DNA of 64,000 nucleotides, from contig CACDFH010000001.1 of assembly GCA_902552015.1 (NCBI GenBank), positions 1-64,000 on the forward strand. The letters are read 5' to 3'. This stretch comes from an uncultured marine group I thaumarchaeote (GTDB taxonomy: Archaea > Thermoproteota > Nitrososphaeria > Nitrososphaerales > Nitrosopumilaceae). Every line of letters starts with the position of its first letter. Within the stretch, counting starts at the first letter, position 1. Under the pieces are notes generated by a model. The model ran no database searches and was not told where the DNA came from. It saw only the letters and a list, made by a program, of their open reading frames with translations. The position numbers were made by a program, and so were the translations under genes. This document shows positions 1 through 10,738 of the stretch, piece by piece.

Positions 1-292
1 AAGTGGCCATTTCTTTCAGCAAATGTAGTTCATTTTTCAATTTCGTTATTTCATTACCAATCTCTGTTCTCTTTTTTTGTTCATCTTCCGACTGATTTTT
101 TGCAGCTGATGAAGCTTGAACTTCAGCTGCAGCATCAGCTTGTACTTTTTCAGCTTCTTCTACTGTCATCTCATTTCTAACTTCTTCACTTTTTTTAACA
201 TCATCAGCTTTTAGTTTTCCCTCATTGACTAATCTTTGGAGATAATCTTTCTCATATTCTAAAAGTAATTCATCTCTTGATTTGTCACTCAT
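1..292 (-). CDS. Partial coiled-coil/charged hypothetical protein (N-terminus MSDKSRDELLLEYEKDYLQRLVNEGKLKADDVKKSEEVRNEMTVEEAEK...), runs off the left edge
   Basis: Open frame from ATG at 292 (reverse) to the window edge; not in ORF track; Ala/Glu/Lys-rich. Confidence 0.7.
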   Translation of the reverse strand, partial: MSDKSRDELLLEYEKDYLQRLVNEGKLKADDVKKSEEVRNEMTVEEAEKVQADAAAEVQASSAAKNQSEDEQKKRTEIGNEITKLKNELHLLKEMAT

Positions 293-357
293 AATTGTCT
301 CTTAGATTGCTATGATTTAAATAATTTTTAAATTTATTTATAGAAATTTCTTATTCT

Positions 358-1584
358 CTAACTATCGTCAGTTTTCACTGCAACTTCTTTTCTGTAATCC
401 ATCTTGAGCCAAATTGGTGTGATAATTGTGGTGACAGCTACCATGAGAACAATTGTTGTGTACACATCTCCTGTTAATACTCCTGATGATAATCCTACTC
501 CTGCAACAATTAATCCTACCTCTCCTCTTGAGATCATTCCTATTCCTACTCGCATTCCTGCTGTTTTATTTTTCAAAAATAGCATTGATGGTAATCCGCA
601 TCCAAGTAATTTAGTTGCAACTGCAATTGCTATTACAACTCCACTTAGCATTAGTATGTCTAAATTCACGGTTCTGAAATCTACTTGTGCTCCAATAATT
701 GCGAAAAACAACGGCGCAAAAATTAACCCTATCCTACTAATGAAATTCTCTATCTTTTCAAAGACTTTTGTCGCTGATAGTGCCATTCCTACTGCAAATG
801 CTCCTACAATTGGAGATAATCCCAATGTTCCTGCAATTGCTGCTGCTCCAAAGAATGATGCAGTCGCTATACCTTCAACACTACCTGATGCTTTCCAAAT
901 TCTTGGTGTAATGACTTTTGGAAGTATGAAAATGGCTGCAATTAATATTGCTGCAAAGAATCCTAATACCTTAAGAATTGTAAATGTCACATCCATTAAA
1001 TCAACATTATCTAATGCTTCTGCACCACCAAATGATGTAACTACAGATAATACTGCTATTGCCAAAATATCGTCCACTACTGCTGCTGCAATAATTAACC
1101 TAGCTTCTGGAGATTTAATTTTATTGAACTCCTTTAGCACCTGAATTGAAATTGCTATACTTGTTGCAGTAAGAGCTGTAGCAATCATCATTGCCTGTAA
1201 TGCATCAAATCCAAATGCCTGAAAGACTAATAGTCCTGCAAAGAATGGAACTACTACTCCTAAGGTTCCTACCGTAAATGATGCCTTTCCGCCACGCAGA
1301 AATTCTTTTGGTGTCATCTCTAATCCTGCCATAAACAAAATTACAATTGCACCAATTTCTCCAAGTGTTCTAAGTTCTGGCCCAATTTTTAAAATTGATT
1401 CTCCTGTTTCTGGATGTAACAAAAATGCACCTAATGCAAATGGCCCAATAATCATTCCTGCAAGTAATTCTCCTAGTACAATTGGCAGCTTAATTCTACT
1501 GAATAATTCACCCATTAACTTTGCAGCTGCTAGTAAGATTCCTACTGCAATGATAACTTCAATGAAGCCTGCTTCTGCTGCCAT
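358..1584 (-). CDS. Kef/CPA2-type cation:proton antiporter membrane protein
   Basis: 408 aa ORF, about 12 hydrophobic segments, GELLAGMIIGP and GAFAVGMALS-type motifs. Confidence 0.88.
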   Translation of the reverse strand: MAAEAGFIEVIIAVGILLAAAKLMGELFSRIKLPIVLGELLAGMIIGPFALGAFLLHPETGESILKIGPELRTLGEIGAIVILFMAGLEMTPKEFLRGGKASFTVGTLGVVVPFFAGLLVFQAFGFDALQAMMIATALTATSIAISIQVLKEFNKIKSPEARLIIAAAVVDDILAIAVLSVVTSFGGAEALDNVDLMDVTFTILKVLGFFAAILIAAIFILPKVITPRIWKASGSVEGIATASFFGAAAIAGTLGLSPIVGAFAVGMALSATKVFEKIENFISRIGLIFAPLFFAIIGAQVDFRTVNLDILMLSGVVIAIAVATKLLGCGLPSMLFLKNKTAGMRVGIGMISRGEVGLIVAGVGLSSGVLTGDVYTTIVLMVAVTTIITPIWLKMDYRKEVAVKTDDS

Positions 1585-1647
1585 TATCTAAGATTTTTAG
1601 GATTACGTCATATAAGCCAAATCTAGTAAAATTTTTTGTATTGATTT

Positions 1648-2670
1648 CTATGCAATTTTCAATTTATTAATAAAAACGCCCTTGTTTTTACTGATTCTGC
1701 CGATTTCATAAGATTTTGTCTTATGTTTCTTGAAAATTTTGTGAATATTTTTGGCTTGATTCTCTGGAGCGATAACACAAAATCCTATTCCCATGTTGAA
1801 TGTCTTGTACATTTCCTCATTTTTTACTCCTGAATCTTCAATTAATTGCATCAATGCTGGAGTTTTAGGCATACTGTCCAAGTTATATCCGATTTGTTTC
1901 AGTCTCAATAATTTTGTAAATGATCCTCCCGTAATGTGTGCCAATCCGTGAATTTTACATTTTTTCACTGCTTCTAACACTGGTTTTACATAAATCTCAG
2001 TTGGACGTAAAAGTGCATTTCCTAAATTTCCGATTCCTTTGATATTGTCTTTAACTGAATATTTTGTTAAAAGTGCTTTACGTGCTAATGAATATCCGTT
2101 AGAATGTAATCCCGAACTTTTAATTCCTATAATTACATCGTTTGGTTTTATTTTATCTCCTAATACCATGTCTTTTTTTGAAAGCATTCCCACTACCATT
2201 CCTGCAAGATCAAATCCAAAACCTTTGCCTGCAATCAAATCTGACATAATTGCAGTTTCTCCCCCTACAATTGGCATTGAGGATTTTTTTGCGCCTTTAA
2301 CTAATCCTGATACTATTTGTTTGAAAATTCTTTGATCATTTTTGTTTGCAGCAATGTAATCTACAAATGAAATTGGTGTTGCACCAATACAAATAATATC
2401 ATTCACATTCATTGCAATACAATCTATTCCAATTGTATCATATTTTTTCATTAAATTTGCAATCATAACTTTGGTTCCTACTCCGTCAGTATGTGTTGCT
2501 AATAATTTTCCACCTGGAATCTCAACAATCCCTGCATAATGTCCAAATCCATGTGTCATCTTTGCCATTTTTTGTAAATTATGAGTTGAGCCAATTAGTT
2601 TACCAATTGCACGTTGACTTTTTTTTATTTCAGTTATGTCAACTCCGGCTTTCTTGTAACTTATTGTCAT
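1648..2670 (-). CDS. purM: Phosphoribosylformylglycinamidine cyclo-ligase
   Basis: 340 aa; DGVGTKVMIA, AMNVNDIICIGATPISFVDYIA, GGETAIMSDLI, HITGGSFTKLLR motifs. Confidence 0.95.
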   Translation of the reverse strand: MTISYKKAGVDITEIKKSQRAIGKLIGSTHNLQKMAKMTHGFGHYAGIVEIPGGKLLATHTDGVGTKVMIANLMKKYDTIGIDCIAMNVNDIICIGATPISFVDYIAANKNDQRIFKQIVSGLVKGAKKSSMPIVGGETAIMSDLIAGKGFGFDLAGMVVGMLSKKDMVLGDKIKPNDVIIGIKSSGLHSNGYSLARKALLTKYSVKDNIKGIGNLGNALLRPTEIYVKPVLEAVKKCKIHGLAHITGGSFTKLLRLKQIGYNLDSMPKTPALMQLIEDSGVKNEEMYKTFNMGIGFCVIAPENQAKNIHKIFKKHKTKSYEIGRISKNKGVFINKLKIA

Positions 2671-2680
2671 ATCTAATCAC

Positions 2681-3409
2681 CTACATGTACATATTTGAAT
2701 CAATTTTTTTATGTTCCGAATATTTATCAGATAATTCTTTCAAATCTGTGCTCATTTGCTCTTTTTGTTTCTTTAAATTTTTTGTATTAATTTCTGTATC
2801 GTAAACTCTGTTAATTGCATCAATAATTGTGGCTGCTGCGATAGGATCTGGTGTTAATTCGTCCGCTTTTACAAGTAATGTAATTCCACGAATTTTCCTA
2901 ATTAGACATTCATTTAGTATTCCTCCTGAAATTCCAGTAATGAATCCTTGAGGGACCATTTGGATATCATTTTCCTCCATAACTCTACACAGGTCAACTT
3001 CTGCTGCAAAAAATGCATTTCCATCGTGTTTTTTATCGGCAACACCGTCCAACACTATAATCTCGGTTGAACCTTTTTTCTCAGCCCAATCTAGAATCGC
3101 CATGGCGATGTTGTAAATTCCATCCTGACTGATTACTATTTCACAAATTATTGCACAGATACTTCCATCACTGTTTGAATAAATCCGAAATGGATGTCTT
3201 AGTCTACCTTGCATGAATACTGTTGATGGTGGCAAATGTTTTGAGCGGAGAAAACCTATCTCTTTCATATCCAATTCATTTATCATATGATCTACTGCTA
3301 TAGTTCCAACTAATCCTGCTCCTACAAAACCAACAAAAATTGTAGGATTTTTCAGCTCATTTTTTCCTACTTCATAGATCTCTGCTTCAGGTATGTTTTG
3401 TTGCAACAC
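2681..3409 (-). CDS. PAC2-family (proteasome assembly chaperone-like) protein
   Basis: 242 aa; FVGFVGAGLVGTIAVDHMI and GISGGILNECL typical of archaeal PAC2 proteins. Confidence 0.8.
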   Translation of the reverse strand: MLQQNIPEAEIYEVGKNELKNPTIFVGFVGAGLVGTIAVDHMINELDMKEIGFLRSKHLPPSTVFMQGRLRHPFRIYSNSDGSICAIICEIVISQDGIYNIAMAILDWAEKKGSTEIIVLDGVADKKHDGNAFFAAEVDLCRVMEENDIQMVPQGFITGISGGILNECLIRKIRGITLLVKADELTPDPIAAATIIDAINRVYDTEINTKNLKKQKEQMSTDLKELSDKYSEHKKIDSNMYM

Positions 3410-3456
3410 TCTGTTGTCTATGTTTTGTTTAATTACTTGTTCGCTTCATCAAAAAT

Positions 3457-3549
3457 ATGGCTCGTATGTCTCGTGGCATGATACGGATACTAATTTTTGG
3501 AATTGGTTCAATTCTTTTTGTACTTCTATATGCATCTAGAATATTTTGA
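3457..3549 (+). CDS. Putative 30-aa single-pass membrane microprotein (MARMSRGMIRILIFGIGSILFVLLYASRIF)
   Basis: Short ORF read by hand in the 3410-3550 gap; basic N-terminus plus hydrophobic segment. Confidence 0.45.
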   Translation: MARMSRGMIRILIFGIGSILFVLLYASRIF

Positions 3550-3550
3550 T

Positions 3551-3898
3551 CTAATTTTTCTCATTTATTGTAAATAATTCTAACATTACTCTTCCTTTGT
3601 CTGTAATGGTATAGATCACATTTGATCCAACCCTTTCTTTTTCTATGAATTTGTATTCTACACAAAAATGTAGATAGTTTAGAAACGACTTTTTCATTCT
3701 AATCTTTGATTTTGAATACAGATCTGAAAACGTCATTGGGTTTGAGTTTAGTTGATACAGTAATTTCAATAAAGATAGTGTGCTGAAGTCCTTTGTTTTT
3801 GCTCTCACTGCGTCTAGTACTTGTTCGTCTCGTTGAATTATGAATCCTTCAAAACGTTCTGCAACTTCTAATGGCACATATGTCAATCTTGCTCTCAT
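3551..3898 (-). CDS. Winged-helix-like small regulatory protein
   Basis: 115 aa; LLKLLYQLNSNPMTFSDLYSKSKIRMKKSFLNYLHFCVEYKFIEKE...YTITDKGRVML pattern. Confidence 0.65.
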   Translation of the reverse strand: MRARLTYVPLEVAERFEGFIIQRDEQVLDAVRAKTKDFSTLSLLKLLYQLNSNPMTFSDLYSKSKIRMKKSFLNYLHFCVEYKFIEKERVGSNVIYTITDKGRVMLELFTINEKN

Positions 3899-4063
3899 AC
3901 AGTATAGTACCGTACTTTACCATATTAAGGTTAAGTCATGGTTTGTTGAGCTATTTGATCAGTTTTCCTAAACTTGGGTAAACATCATATCTATTTTCCT
4001 TGTTAGAATTGTGAAATATACGGAAGGAATGTGATTTAAACAAGATATCTTGGCATAGTTGTT

Positions 4064-5026
4064 GTGGACGTACTTCATATTGGAAGTGTACTTGCAGGAT
4101 TAATTCTTCTATGTATTGGAGGTTATGCAATAGTTTCTGGTGGTGTTTCTCTTGCAAAGAAACTTCAAATTAGTAGTATGATTATTGGTTTAACCGTAGT
4201 GGCATATGGTACCTCTACACCTGAGCTAGCAGCTTCATTACTTGCTGCTTTTAACTCTCATACTGAATTAATTCTTGGAAATATTGTTGGAAGTAATATT
4301 AGCAATGTTGGAATGGTGATTGGAATTTCTGCCATTTTTGCACCTCTTCTAATTAGCAAAATTACTGTTAGTAGGTGGATTCCGATAATGATTGGTGTAT
4401 CATTATTAGTTGTAGCAATGTCATATGATGGGGAAATCTCACAGATTGATGGTATCATACTGATTGCTGCACTCATTGGATTTACAGCTTATACTATCAA
4501 AACTGTCAAAAAACAAAAGATTCAACAAAATGAGACCGTCGAAAATGATGAGATTGAAGGGGAATATTTCTTATCACGATACAAAATTGAAACTTATTCT
4601 CAATCGATTGGTCTGATATTAGCTGGGGTGATCTTGTTGTTTATTGGTGGCCATCTTACAGTTGATGGTGCTGTAAATATTGCTGAAACTTTAGGATTAT
4701 CTCAACTGGTTATAGGAGTTGTAATTGTTGCAATTGGTACGTCACTTCCAGAATTAATTACATCTATTATTGCAATAGCAAAAAAACAAACCGATATTGG
4801 TGTCGGTAATATTGTTGGAAGTAACATATACAATATTTTATTGATATTAGGAGTATCTTCGGCTTTAGTTGGAATACCTGTTGTACCTGATGTCTTTTCG
4901 AATTATTACATAATGATTGCATTTAGCCTTGTTTTATTCATAGGATTTAGAAAATACATTCCAAGATTTGTAGGTGTTGGACTCACAATAGCATTTATTG
5001 CATATTTGATTAGTCTTTTACTTTAA
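4064..5026 (+). CDS. CaCA-family sodium/calcium exchanger
   Basis: 320 aa; repeated GTSTPELAAS...GNIVGSNISNVG and GTSLPELITS...GNIVGSNIYNILLILG. Confidence 0.92.
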   Translation: MDVLHIGSVLAGLILLCIGGYAIVSGGVSLAKKLQISSMIIGLTVVAYGTSTPELAASLLAAFNSHTELILGNIVGSNISNVGMVIGISAIFAPLLISKITVSRWIPIMIGVSLLVVAMSYDGEISQIDGIILIAALIGFTAYTIKTVKKQKIQQNETVENDEIEGEYFLSRYKIETYSQSIGLILAGVILLFIGGHLTVDGAVNIAETLGLSQLVIGVVIVAIGTSLPELITSIIAIAKKQTDIGVGNIVGSNIYNILLILGVSSALVGIPVVPDVFSNYYIMIAFSLVLFIGFRKYIPRFVGVGLTIAFIAYLISLLL

Positions 5027-6297
5027 TTTTTTCTAGGATTTTGATACTGATATTTTTTAATTTTAATTAATTCAAAGTATGAGCCGAACTTTTTTGTATC
5101 GCTGACATCATCTAATCCCTCAGAATCTGTAGGTTCTACTTGGAATTCTTTAATTTTCTTATATGTTGTATTTCGCTCTGCAGGAATTCTTCCTATACTT
5201 CTGATCAAATGTCGTATCTCTTTTGGTCTTAACAGTTGACCAAATTCTGCACCTGCTGCAGTTGAAATGCTCTCATTGACTAGTGTTCCTCCGAAATCAT
5301 TTGCACCCCAATTGAGAAGTAATTGTGAGAATTTTGGTCCTTCTTTTACCCATGACATTTGAATATTATCTATTACATTATTCAACATAATTCGTGAGAT
5401 TGCATGAACAAGAAGTGCATCATTTGAATTAGCACCTTTTCTGATATCTTCGTGAAGTTGGTGCTTGTACATTGGTGCTTCTGAAAATACAAAATTGAGT
5501 GGAACAAATTCTGTAAAGCCTCCTGTTTCTTTTTGAATTTCTCTAATTGTATCTAAATGATTCACCCTGTGTTCGTTTGTTTCTAAATGTCCGAACATCA
5601 TTGTTGATGTAGATTTTATTCCCATCTTGTGTGCAGTTTTTATCACACTTGTCCAGTCTTTTACTGTAATTCTTCCCGGAGAGATTTTATCTCTAAGTTT
5701 TTGATTTAGTATCTCTGCCGCAGTTCCAGGGATTGTGTCTACTCCTGCATCTTTTAATCTGCTTAGGTATTCTTTTGTTGAAATCTTAGATCTAGTTGCA
5801 CCATAAAGAATCTCTTCTGGAGAAAATCCGTGTATGTGTATGTCTGGAATCTGAGTCTTAATTTCTCTACAAATATTTTCATACAACCCTGCATCCATGT
5901 CTGGTGGAAGTCCTGCTTGAACACATACTTCTGTGGCTCCATATGTGTATGCTTCTTTTGCTCTTCTTGTAATCTCTTCAATAGGAAGTGTATACCCTTC
6001 TTCTTCTCTAAAGTCTCTACTGAATGCACAAAAGCCACATTGTTTTATACATACATTTGTGAAATTGATATTTCTATTAACAACATATGTTACTGTGTCT
6101 CCTACCTTTTCCTTACGTAAATAATCTGCAACTTTACCTACAAGTTGAAAATCAATTCCTTTTGCATCAAATAGAACCAATGCTTCTCTTGAAGTGATAT
6201 CTTTTCCAGAAATTGCCTTATTTAGAATTGCAGCAATTACTGGATCAGCGTAATGTAAAATCCCATCTACGTCTTTATTTTCTAAATTCATTTCCAA
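5023..6297 (-). CDS. cofH: FO synthase subunit 2 (5-amino-6-(D-ribitylamino)uracil--L-tyrosine 4-hydroxyphenyl transferase)
   Basis: Radical SAM CIKQCGFCAF motif; adjacent to cofG. Confidence 0.93.
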   Translation of the reverse strand: MEMNLENKDVDGILHYADPVIAAILNKAISGKDITSREALVLFDAKGIDFQLVGKVADYLRKEKVGDTVTYVVNRNINFTNVCIKQCGFCAFSRDFREEEGYTLPIEEITRRAKEAYTYGATEVCVQAGLPPDMDAGLYENICREIKTQIPDIHIHGFSPEEILYGATRSKISTKEYLSRLKDAGVDTIPGTAAEILNQKLRDKISPGRITVKDWTSVIKTAHKMGIKSTSTMMFGHLETNEHRVNHLDTIREIQKETGGFTEFVPLNFVFSEAPMYKHQLHEDIRKGANSNDALLVHAISRIMLNNVIDNIQMSWVKEGPKFSQLLLNWGANDFGGTLVNESISTAAGAEFGQLLRPKEIRHLIRSIGRIPAERNTTYKKIKEFQVEPTDSEGLDDVSDTKKFGSYFELIKIKKYQYQNPRKN

Positions 6298-7451
6298 TAA
6301 CTCTCTTTTACATAATTTTCTTCATCGGCAATTAAAGATATTCTTTGTTTCAGGTCGTTATTCACTAATGGAATAAATTCTGGATATACTGGAAATCTAG
6401 CTTTGAAGGAAAAACCTAAATCATTACATTTCTTCTCAACATTTTGAATATTTGGCCATGAAAATTCTGGATTTACATAATCTGATGTTATTGGAGAAAT
6501 TCCTCCCCAATCGTTAATTCCTGTTGTTAAGAATTCATGATAATTGTTAGGTGACAAGTTTGGCGGAATCTGGATATTTGCATCTGGCATTAAAATTCTA
6601 CATAATGTAACAACCATTTTGAAATAATCTTCTTCTGGTGTGTTGTGATTAGACATCTTCGTTTGTGGTTTTGGATGGAAATTTTGTAAAATTATTTCTT
6701 GAATGTTACCATATTTTTCCTGAATCTGTTTAATGTCTAAAATTGATTGAATACATTCTTCCATGTTTTCTCCAATTCCTACTAAAATTCCAGTTGTCAT
6801 TGGAATTTTTAATTCCCCTGCATTTTTCAAAACATTTAATCGCACTTTAGGTTCTTTACTTGGTGCATATTCATGCGGTAATCCTTTTTCTCTCAATCTT
6901 GGACTAGAATTCTCAAGCATTATTCCCATACTTACATTACTTTTTTGAAGTTCTTTCATCTCATTTTTGGTGAGGTTTCCTGCATTAGTGTGAGGGAAAA
7001 CACCTTCGTTAAGTACTGTCTCAGAACAATGAATCAAATATTCTGCTGTAGATGTAAAGCCTTCATTCTTTAACCATTTTTTTGCTTCTGAATATTTTTG
7101 TTCAGGTTTTTCACCTGTAACAAATAACGCTTCAGTACAATTGTATCTCTTTGCAAGTTTTGATAATTCTTTAACTGTCTCTAAATTCATCATTGATAAT
7201 TTTGTATCGCCAGGTTCGGCCTTGTATGTACAGTATGAACATGTGTCTCTACACAAGTTAATTATGTTGAAAAATGCCTTTTTTGAAAAGCTGATTCTTT
7301 TACCTTTTCTTTCATTTCTCAAATTTGCTGCAGTGTCAAAAATAGTCTCTTTTGGAACCTCTTTTAACATTTGAAGGATTTCTTCTTTTCTGATCTCCTT
7401 TAATTCGTTAATTTTATGAATAATTTCAAAATCAAATTGTAATTCACTCAT
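6288..7451 (-). CDS. cofG: FO synthase subunit 1 (7,8-didemethyl-8-hydroxy-5-deazariboflavin synthase)
   Basis: Radical SAM CRDTCSYCTYKAEPG motif; overlaps cofH start by 10 nt. Confidence 0.93.
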   Translation of the reverse strand: MSELQFDFEIIHKINELKEIRKEEILQMLKEVPKETIFDTAANLRNERKGKRISFSKKAFFNIINLCRDTCSYCTYKAEPGDTKLSMMNLETVKELSKLAKRYNCTEALFVTGEKPEQKYSEAKKWLKNEGFTSTAEYLIHCSETVLNEGVFPHTNAGNLTKNEMKELQKSNVSMGIMLENSSPRLREKGLPHEYAPSKEPKVRLNVLKNAGELKIPMTTGILVGIGENMEECIQSILDIKQIQEKYGNIQEIILQNFHPKPQTKMSNHNTPEEDYFKMVVTLCRILMPDANIQIPPNLSPNNYHEFLTTGINDWGGISPITSDYVNPEFSWPNIQNVEKKCNDLGFSFKARFPVYPEFIPLVNNDLKQRISLIADEENYVKESYWK

Positions 7452-7493
7452 TGCTTAAAAATTCAGTACGGTCTATTTAATTTTGTAGAAACT

Positions 7494-8624
7494 CTATTGA
7501 GGTCTTTCTTCAAGAATCATAGTTAATTCTAAAATCTCTCCATTTCTGTTTACAGAAAGTACCATTTCATCTCCAACCGATTTCTCTCTTTGCAAGTGAA
7601 CAAGTATGTCTGAGATCTTTCTCACAGTTTCTCCATCTATTGATAATATGATATCTCCATCTAGGGCAAATTCTCTACCATCCATCTCTTTTGTTTCAGT
7701 AACTCCTAGCAATCCTGCTGTTTCTGCAGGACTTCCTTCAATTACTGATACCACCAAGAATCCTTTTGAACTGTTTAATTCTCTAACTTCTGCTAACTCT
7801 GGATCAACATCCGTTCCTGAAATTCCCATCCATGGGTGTTTAAACTCTCCATCTTGAATTAGAACTGGGACCACTTTTTTGACAGTGTTTGATGGAACGG
7901 CAAATCCAATTCCTGAAAATTCTCCTGTTGCTGATTGTATTGCTGTATTGATTCCCACAACTTCGCCTTTCATATTGATTAAAGGTCCTCCTGAGTTTCC
8001 TGGATTTATTGCAGCATCGGTCTGTATAACGTCTGGAATCGAATATCCTGTTTCTTGTGGTAACAATCGTCCCATTTGACTTACAATTCCTGATGTCATG
8101 GAGCCGGATAATCCAAATGGATTTCCAATGGCTGCAATTTTTTCGCCAACTTTTAGTTCGGATGAATCTCCGATTTTAATTGGTTGTAGGTATGTATTGG
8201 TTGGTTCAACTTTTACAACTGCAATATCTAAATCTCTATCACTGCCTACAACATTGCCTATGTATGCTTCACCATCAAGAAATGTAATCATCACTTTTTC
8301 TGCATCTTGTACAACGTGTTGATTAGTTATCACATATCCTTCATCTGAATAAACAAATCCCGAACCCATTCCTCCATCTGATTCTCCTCTTAGAACACTT
8401 ACCTGTACAATACTTTCCTCAGATTTTTCAAAAATATCAATTAGCGAATATTCATAACTCCTTTCTATTCCTGTTACTTCTCCTACAGTTTCACCATAAT
8501 TTCCATTTGTAACAATTAGTTCACTTGTATCATTATCTGCAATTGAATTGAATGACACAAAAACTGCAAATATTATTGCTGCAGTTGCAATTACTCCTCC
8601 AACAACAATTCCATTATTTGCCAT
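7494..8624 (-). CDS. HtrA/DegP-type trypsin-like serine protease with PDZ domain
   Basis: TNQHVV, D-I-A-VVKV and GNSGGPL triad; N-terminal TM; C-terminal PDZ-like region. Confidence 0.92.
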   Translation of the reverse strand: MANNGIVVGGVIATAAIIFAVFVSFNSIADNDTSELIVTNGNYGETVGEVTGIERSYEYSLIDIFEKSEESIVQVSVLRGESDGGMGSGFVYSDEGYVITNQHVVQDAEKVMITFLDGEAYIGNVVGSDRDLDIAVVKVEPTNTYLQPIKIGDSSELKVGEKIAAIGNPFGLSGSMTSGIVSQMGRLLPQETGYSIPDVIQTDAAINPGNSGGPLINMKGEVVGINTAIQSATGEFSGIGFAVPSNTVKKVVPVLIQDGEFKHPWMGISGTDVDPELAEVRELNSSKGFLVVSVIEGSPAETAGLLGVTETKEMDGREFALDGDIILSIDGETVRKISDILVHLQREKSVGDEMVLSVNRNGEILELTMILEERPQ

Positions 8625-8678
8625 AATGAAAATGTGTTTGATTAAACTATAACCCTTACTGATTTTTGATATAAAATA

Positions 8679-9890
8679 TCACACTTTCAGATAGTTTTGA
8701 GAAAATTCCTTGACTGAATATTTTCTTCCTCTCCATGATACTGCAGAAGATTTGTTTGCATGTAAAATACCTGAAAGAAAACCAAGTACCACAATTATTC
8801 CTCCAATTGGCGCACCTATTGAATTTACTATGCTTAGGTTTAATCCCATTTTAGCTTCCATTATAGATGCTGAAAAAATTGTTATCGTTGAAATAATTGC
8901 AGAAATCAACAAAGTCGTGAATGATATATTTGATTCAAATGCAATAACTGAATATCCCAATAATGGAATCGGCATAAATAAAATGAATAGTACGGCGAAA
9001 AATACGCCTATTGCTGTTGAAGAACTCTGATGATATAGTGGAACCATTAGACGTTTTAATCCATTCCACATTTCCTTTGCACTTCGTGAATACAATGCTT
9101 CAATCAGGTGTTCTCCTCTGACCATCTTTAATGCATACCCTGATTCTTTTGTAATTTTGCCCAATGCCCCATCTTCAATTATTTCCTGTTTGACTTTTTC
9201 ATGGGTTCCAATTTCTTCATACACTTTTCGTTTAATCACAAAAAAACTTCCAAAAAAATATCCTACCTTCTTTTTTGGATTATTCACGTTTAGGGCAGAA
9301 TATCTTGAATGCAGAAATGTAGATAGCATTGGTAGAGTTATTTTTGTAATTGTATCAATACAACGAAGTCTTGGAATTACTGTTAATGCATCAAGGTTCT
9401 CTGATTGCAGATGTGATACTGCTAGTGTAATTACATTTTTTTTAAATTTTGTATCTGCATCTGTAAATAATAATATCTCTCCAGTAGCTTTCTTGAATCC
9501 CTCTATACACGCCCAATTTTTGCCCATCCATTTTTCAGGTTTCTCTTTTGCACTTACATGAATAATCTTTGAATTTTCTTTTGAAAATTTCTCAATTATC
9601 TCTCCAGTTTTATCCTCTGAAGAGTCATCAATTGCTATGATTTCAAAATTTTCATAATCTTGTGAACCTAAAGTTTCTAAACATTTTGAAATAAATTCTT
9701 CTTCATTTCTTGCAGGTAAAATTACTGATACTTTTGGTGTTGTTGTACTTTTATTTTCAAATTTATCTAAAAATGGTGTTTTTGTAAATGATTGATACAT
9801 TGAATTCAATAATGAAAGCCATGCCAAAAAAACTCCTACCAGAATAACTGTAAAAATGAAATTAAAAACATCAACGAAAACATCTGCCAT
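8679..9890 (-). CDS. Family 2 glycosyltransferase, membrane-associated
   Basis: VSVILPARNEEEFISKCLETLGSQDYENFEIIAIDDSS..DADT; C-terminal TM helices. Confidence 0.88.
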   Translation of the reverse strand: MADVFVDVFNFIFTVILVGVFLAWLSLLNSMYQSFTKTPFLDKFENKSTTTPKVSVILPARNEEEFISKCLETLGSQDYENFEIIAIDDSSEDKTGEIIEKFSKENSKIIHVSAKEKPEKWMGKNWACIEGFKKATGEILLFTDADTKFKKNVITLAVSHLQSENLDALTVIPRLRCIDTITKITLPMLSTFLHSRYSALNVNNPKKKVGYFFGSFFVIKRKVYEEIGTHEKVKQEIIEDGALGKITKESGYALKMVRGEHLIEALYSRSAKEMWNGLKRLMVPLYHQSSSTAIGVFFAVLFILFMPIPLLGYSVIAFESNISFTTLLISAIISTITIFSASIMEAKMGLNLSIVNSIGAPIGGIIVVLGFLSGILHANKSSAVSWRGRKYSVKEFSQNYLKV

Positions 9891-10318
9891 TAATTTTCAA
9901 CTTCTTTCTTAATTGCTTGCAATGCCTGTTCTGTCCCACTTTTGATATGTTTTTTTATTATGCCTGTGAACAGTCCCATTTTTCCAGAAAGTTTCACATC
10001 CCATATTGCTTCTAATTCACACGAATTTTCCATATCTTTCAATGTTAGAATTTTTTCTCCAACAATGACGCCCTTTGTGAAAACTGCTTTGATTGTCTCT
10101 TTTGGAACAATTGTTACATCCTGTAAACATTTTTGATCACGAAATGCAATAGTAATTTCCCTTGATATCTGGTTCCCGTCTTTTGAAATGTTTCTAACTT
10201 CTTTCGTTCCTTTCCAAAACTTTGGTTCATTATCAATATCTGATATCACCTCCCATATTTTTTCTTGAGTTGCGTTAATTGTTACAGATGTTTTAATTTC
10301 TGCCATATTTTCACCCAA
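9890..10318 (-). CDS. SRPBCC/START-like domain protein
   Basis: 142 aa; VTINATQEKIWEVISDIDNEPKFWKGTKEVR typical N-terminus. Confidence 0.8.
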   Translation of the reverse strand: MGENMAEIKTSVTINATQEKIWEVISDIDNEPKFWKGTKEVRNISKDGNQISREITIAFRDQKCLQDVTIVPKETIKAVFTKGVIVGEKILTLKDMENSCELEAIWDVKLSGKMGLFTGIIKKHIKSGTEQALQAIKKEVEN

Positions 10319-10411
10319 TTACTGGAAAATATTAGGTTTATCAAATTCTTCCTGCTAATCATAGTACGAAAATTTAGAAATTAATTTTAAACCGTCAATA
10401 ATTGATGCATT

Positions 10412-10738
10412 ATGGATGATATCTCGTATGATGATTTCTCAAAGTTAGATCTAAGAGTAGCAAAAATTGTATCTACTGAAAAAATTCCTGAAAAATCAAG
10501 AATTATCAAAGGCACAATTTCTCTTGGAGATGAAGAACGTGATGTAATTATTGGAGGCGCTCAATTCTATGAACCTGAAGATCTAATTGGCAAAACAGTA
10601 ATTGTTGTTGCAAATCTAGAACCTAAAAAAATGGCTGGAGTTGAATCAAATGCAATGTTATTGGCAGCTGATATTGATGATAAACCATTTTGGCTAACTG
10701 TAAGTGATGACGTTCCTGCAGGAACAAAAATCAAATAA
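10412..10738 (+). CDS. tRNA-binding OB-fold domain protein (MetRS C-terminal/CsaA-like)
   Basis: DDFSKLDLRVAKIVSTEKIP...LSLGDEER-like and VIVVANLEPKKMAGVESNAMLLAA. Confidence 0.9.
   Translation: MDDISYDDFSKLDLRVAKIVSTEKIPEKSRIIKGTISLGDEERDVIIGGAQFYEPEDLIGKTVIVVANLEPKKMAGVESNAMLLAADIDDKPFWLTVSDDVPAGTKIK

Noticed and set aside
404-1144. 246-aa + strand ORF
   Set aside because: Fully antisense to the well supported Kef-type antiporter; low-complexity Thr/Ala/Ile/Pro composition typical of a shadow ORF
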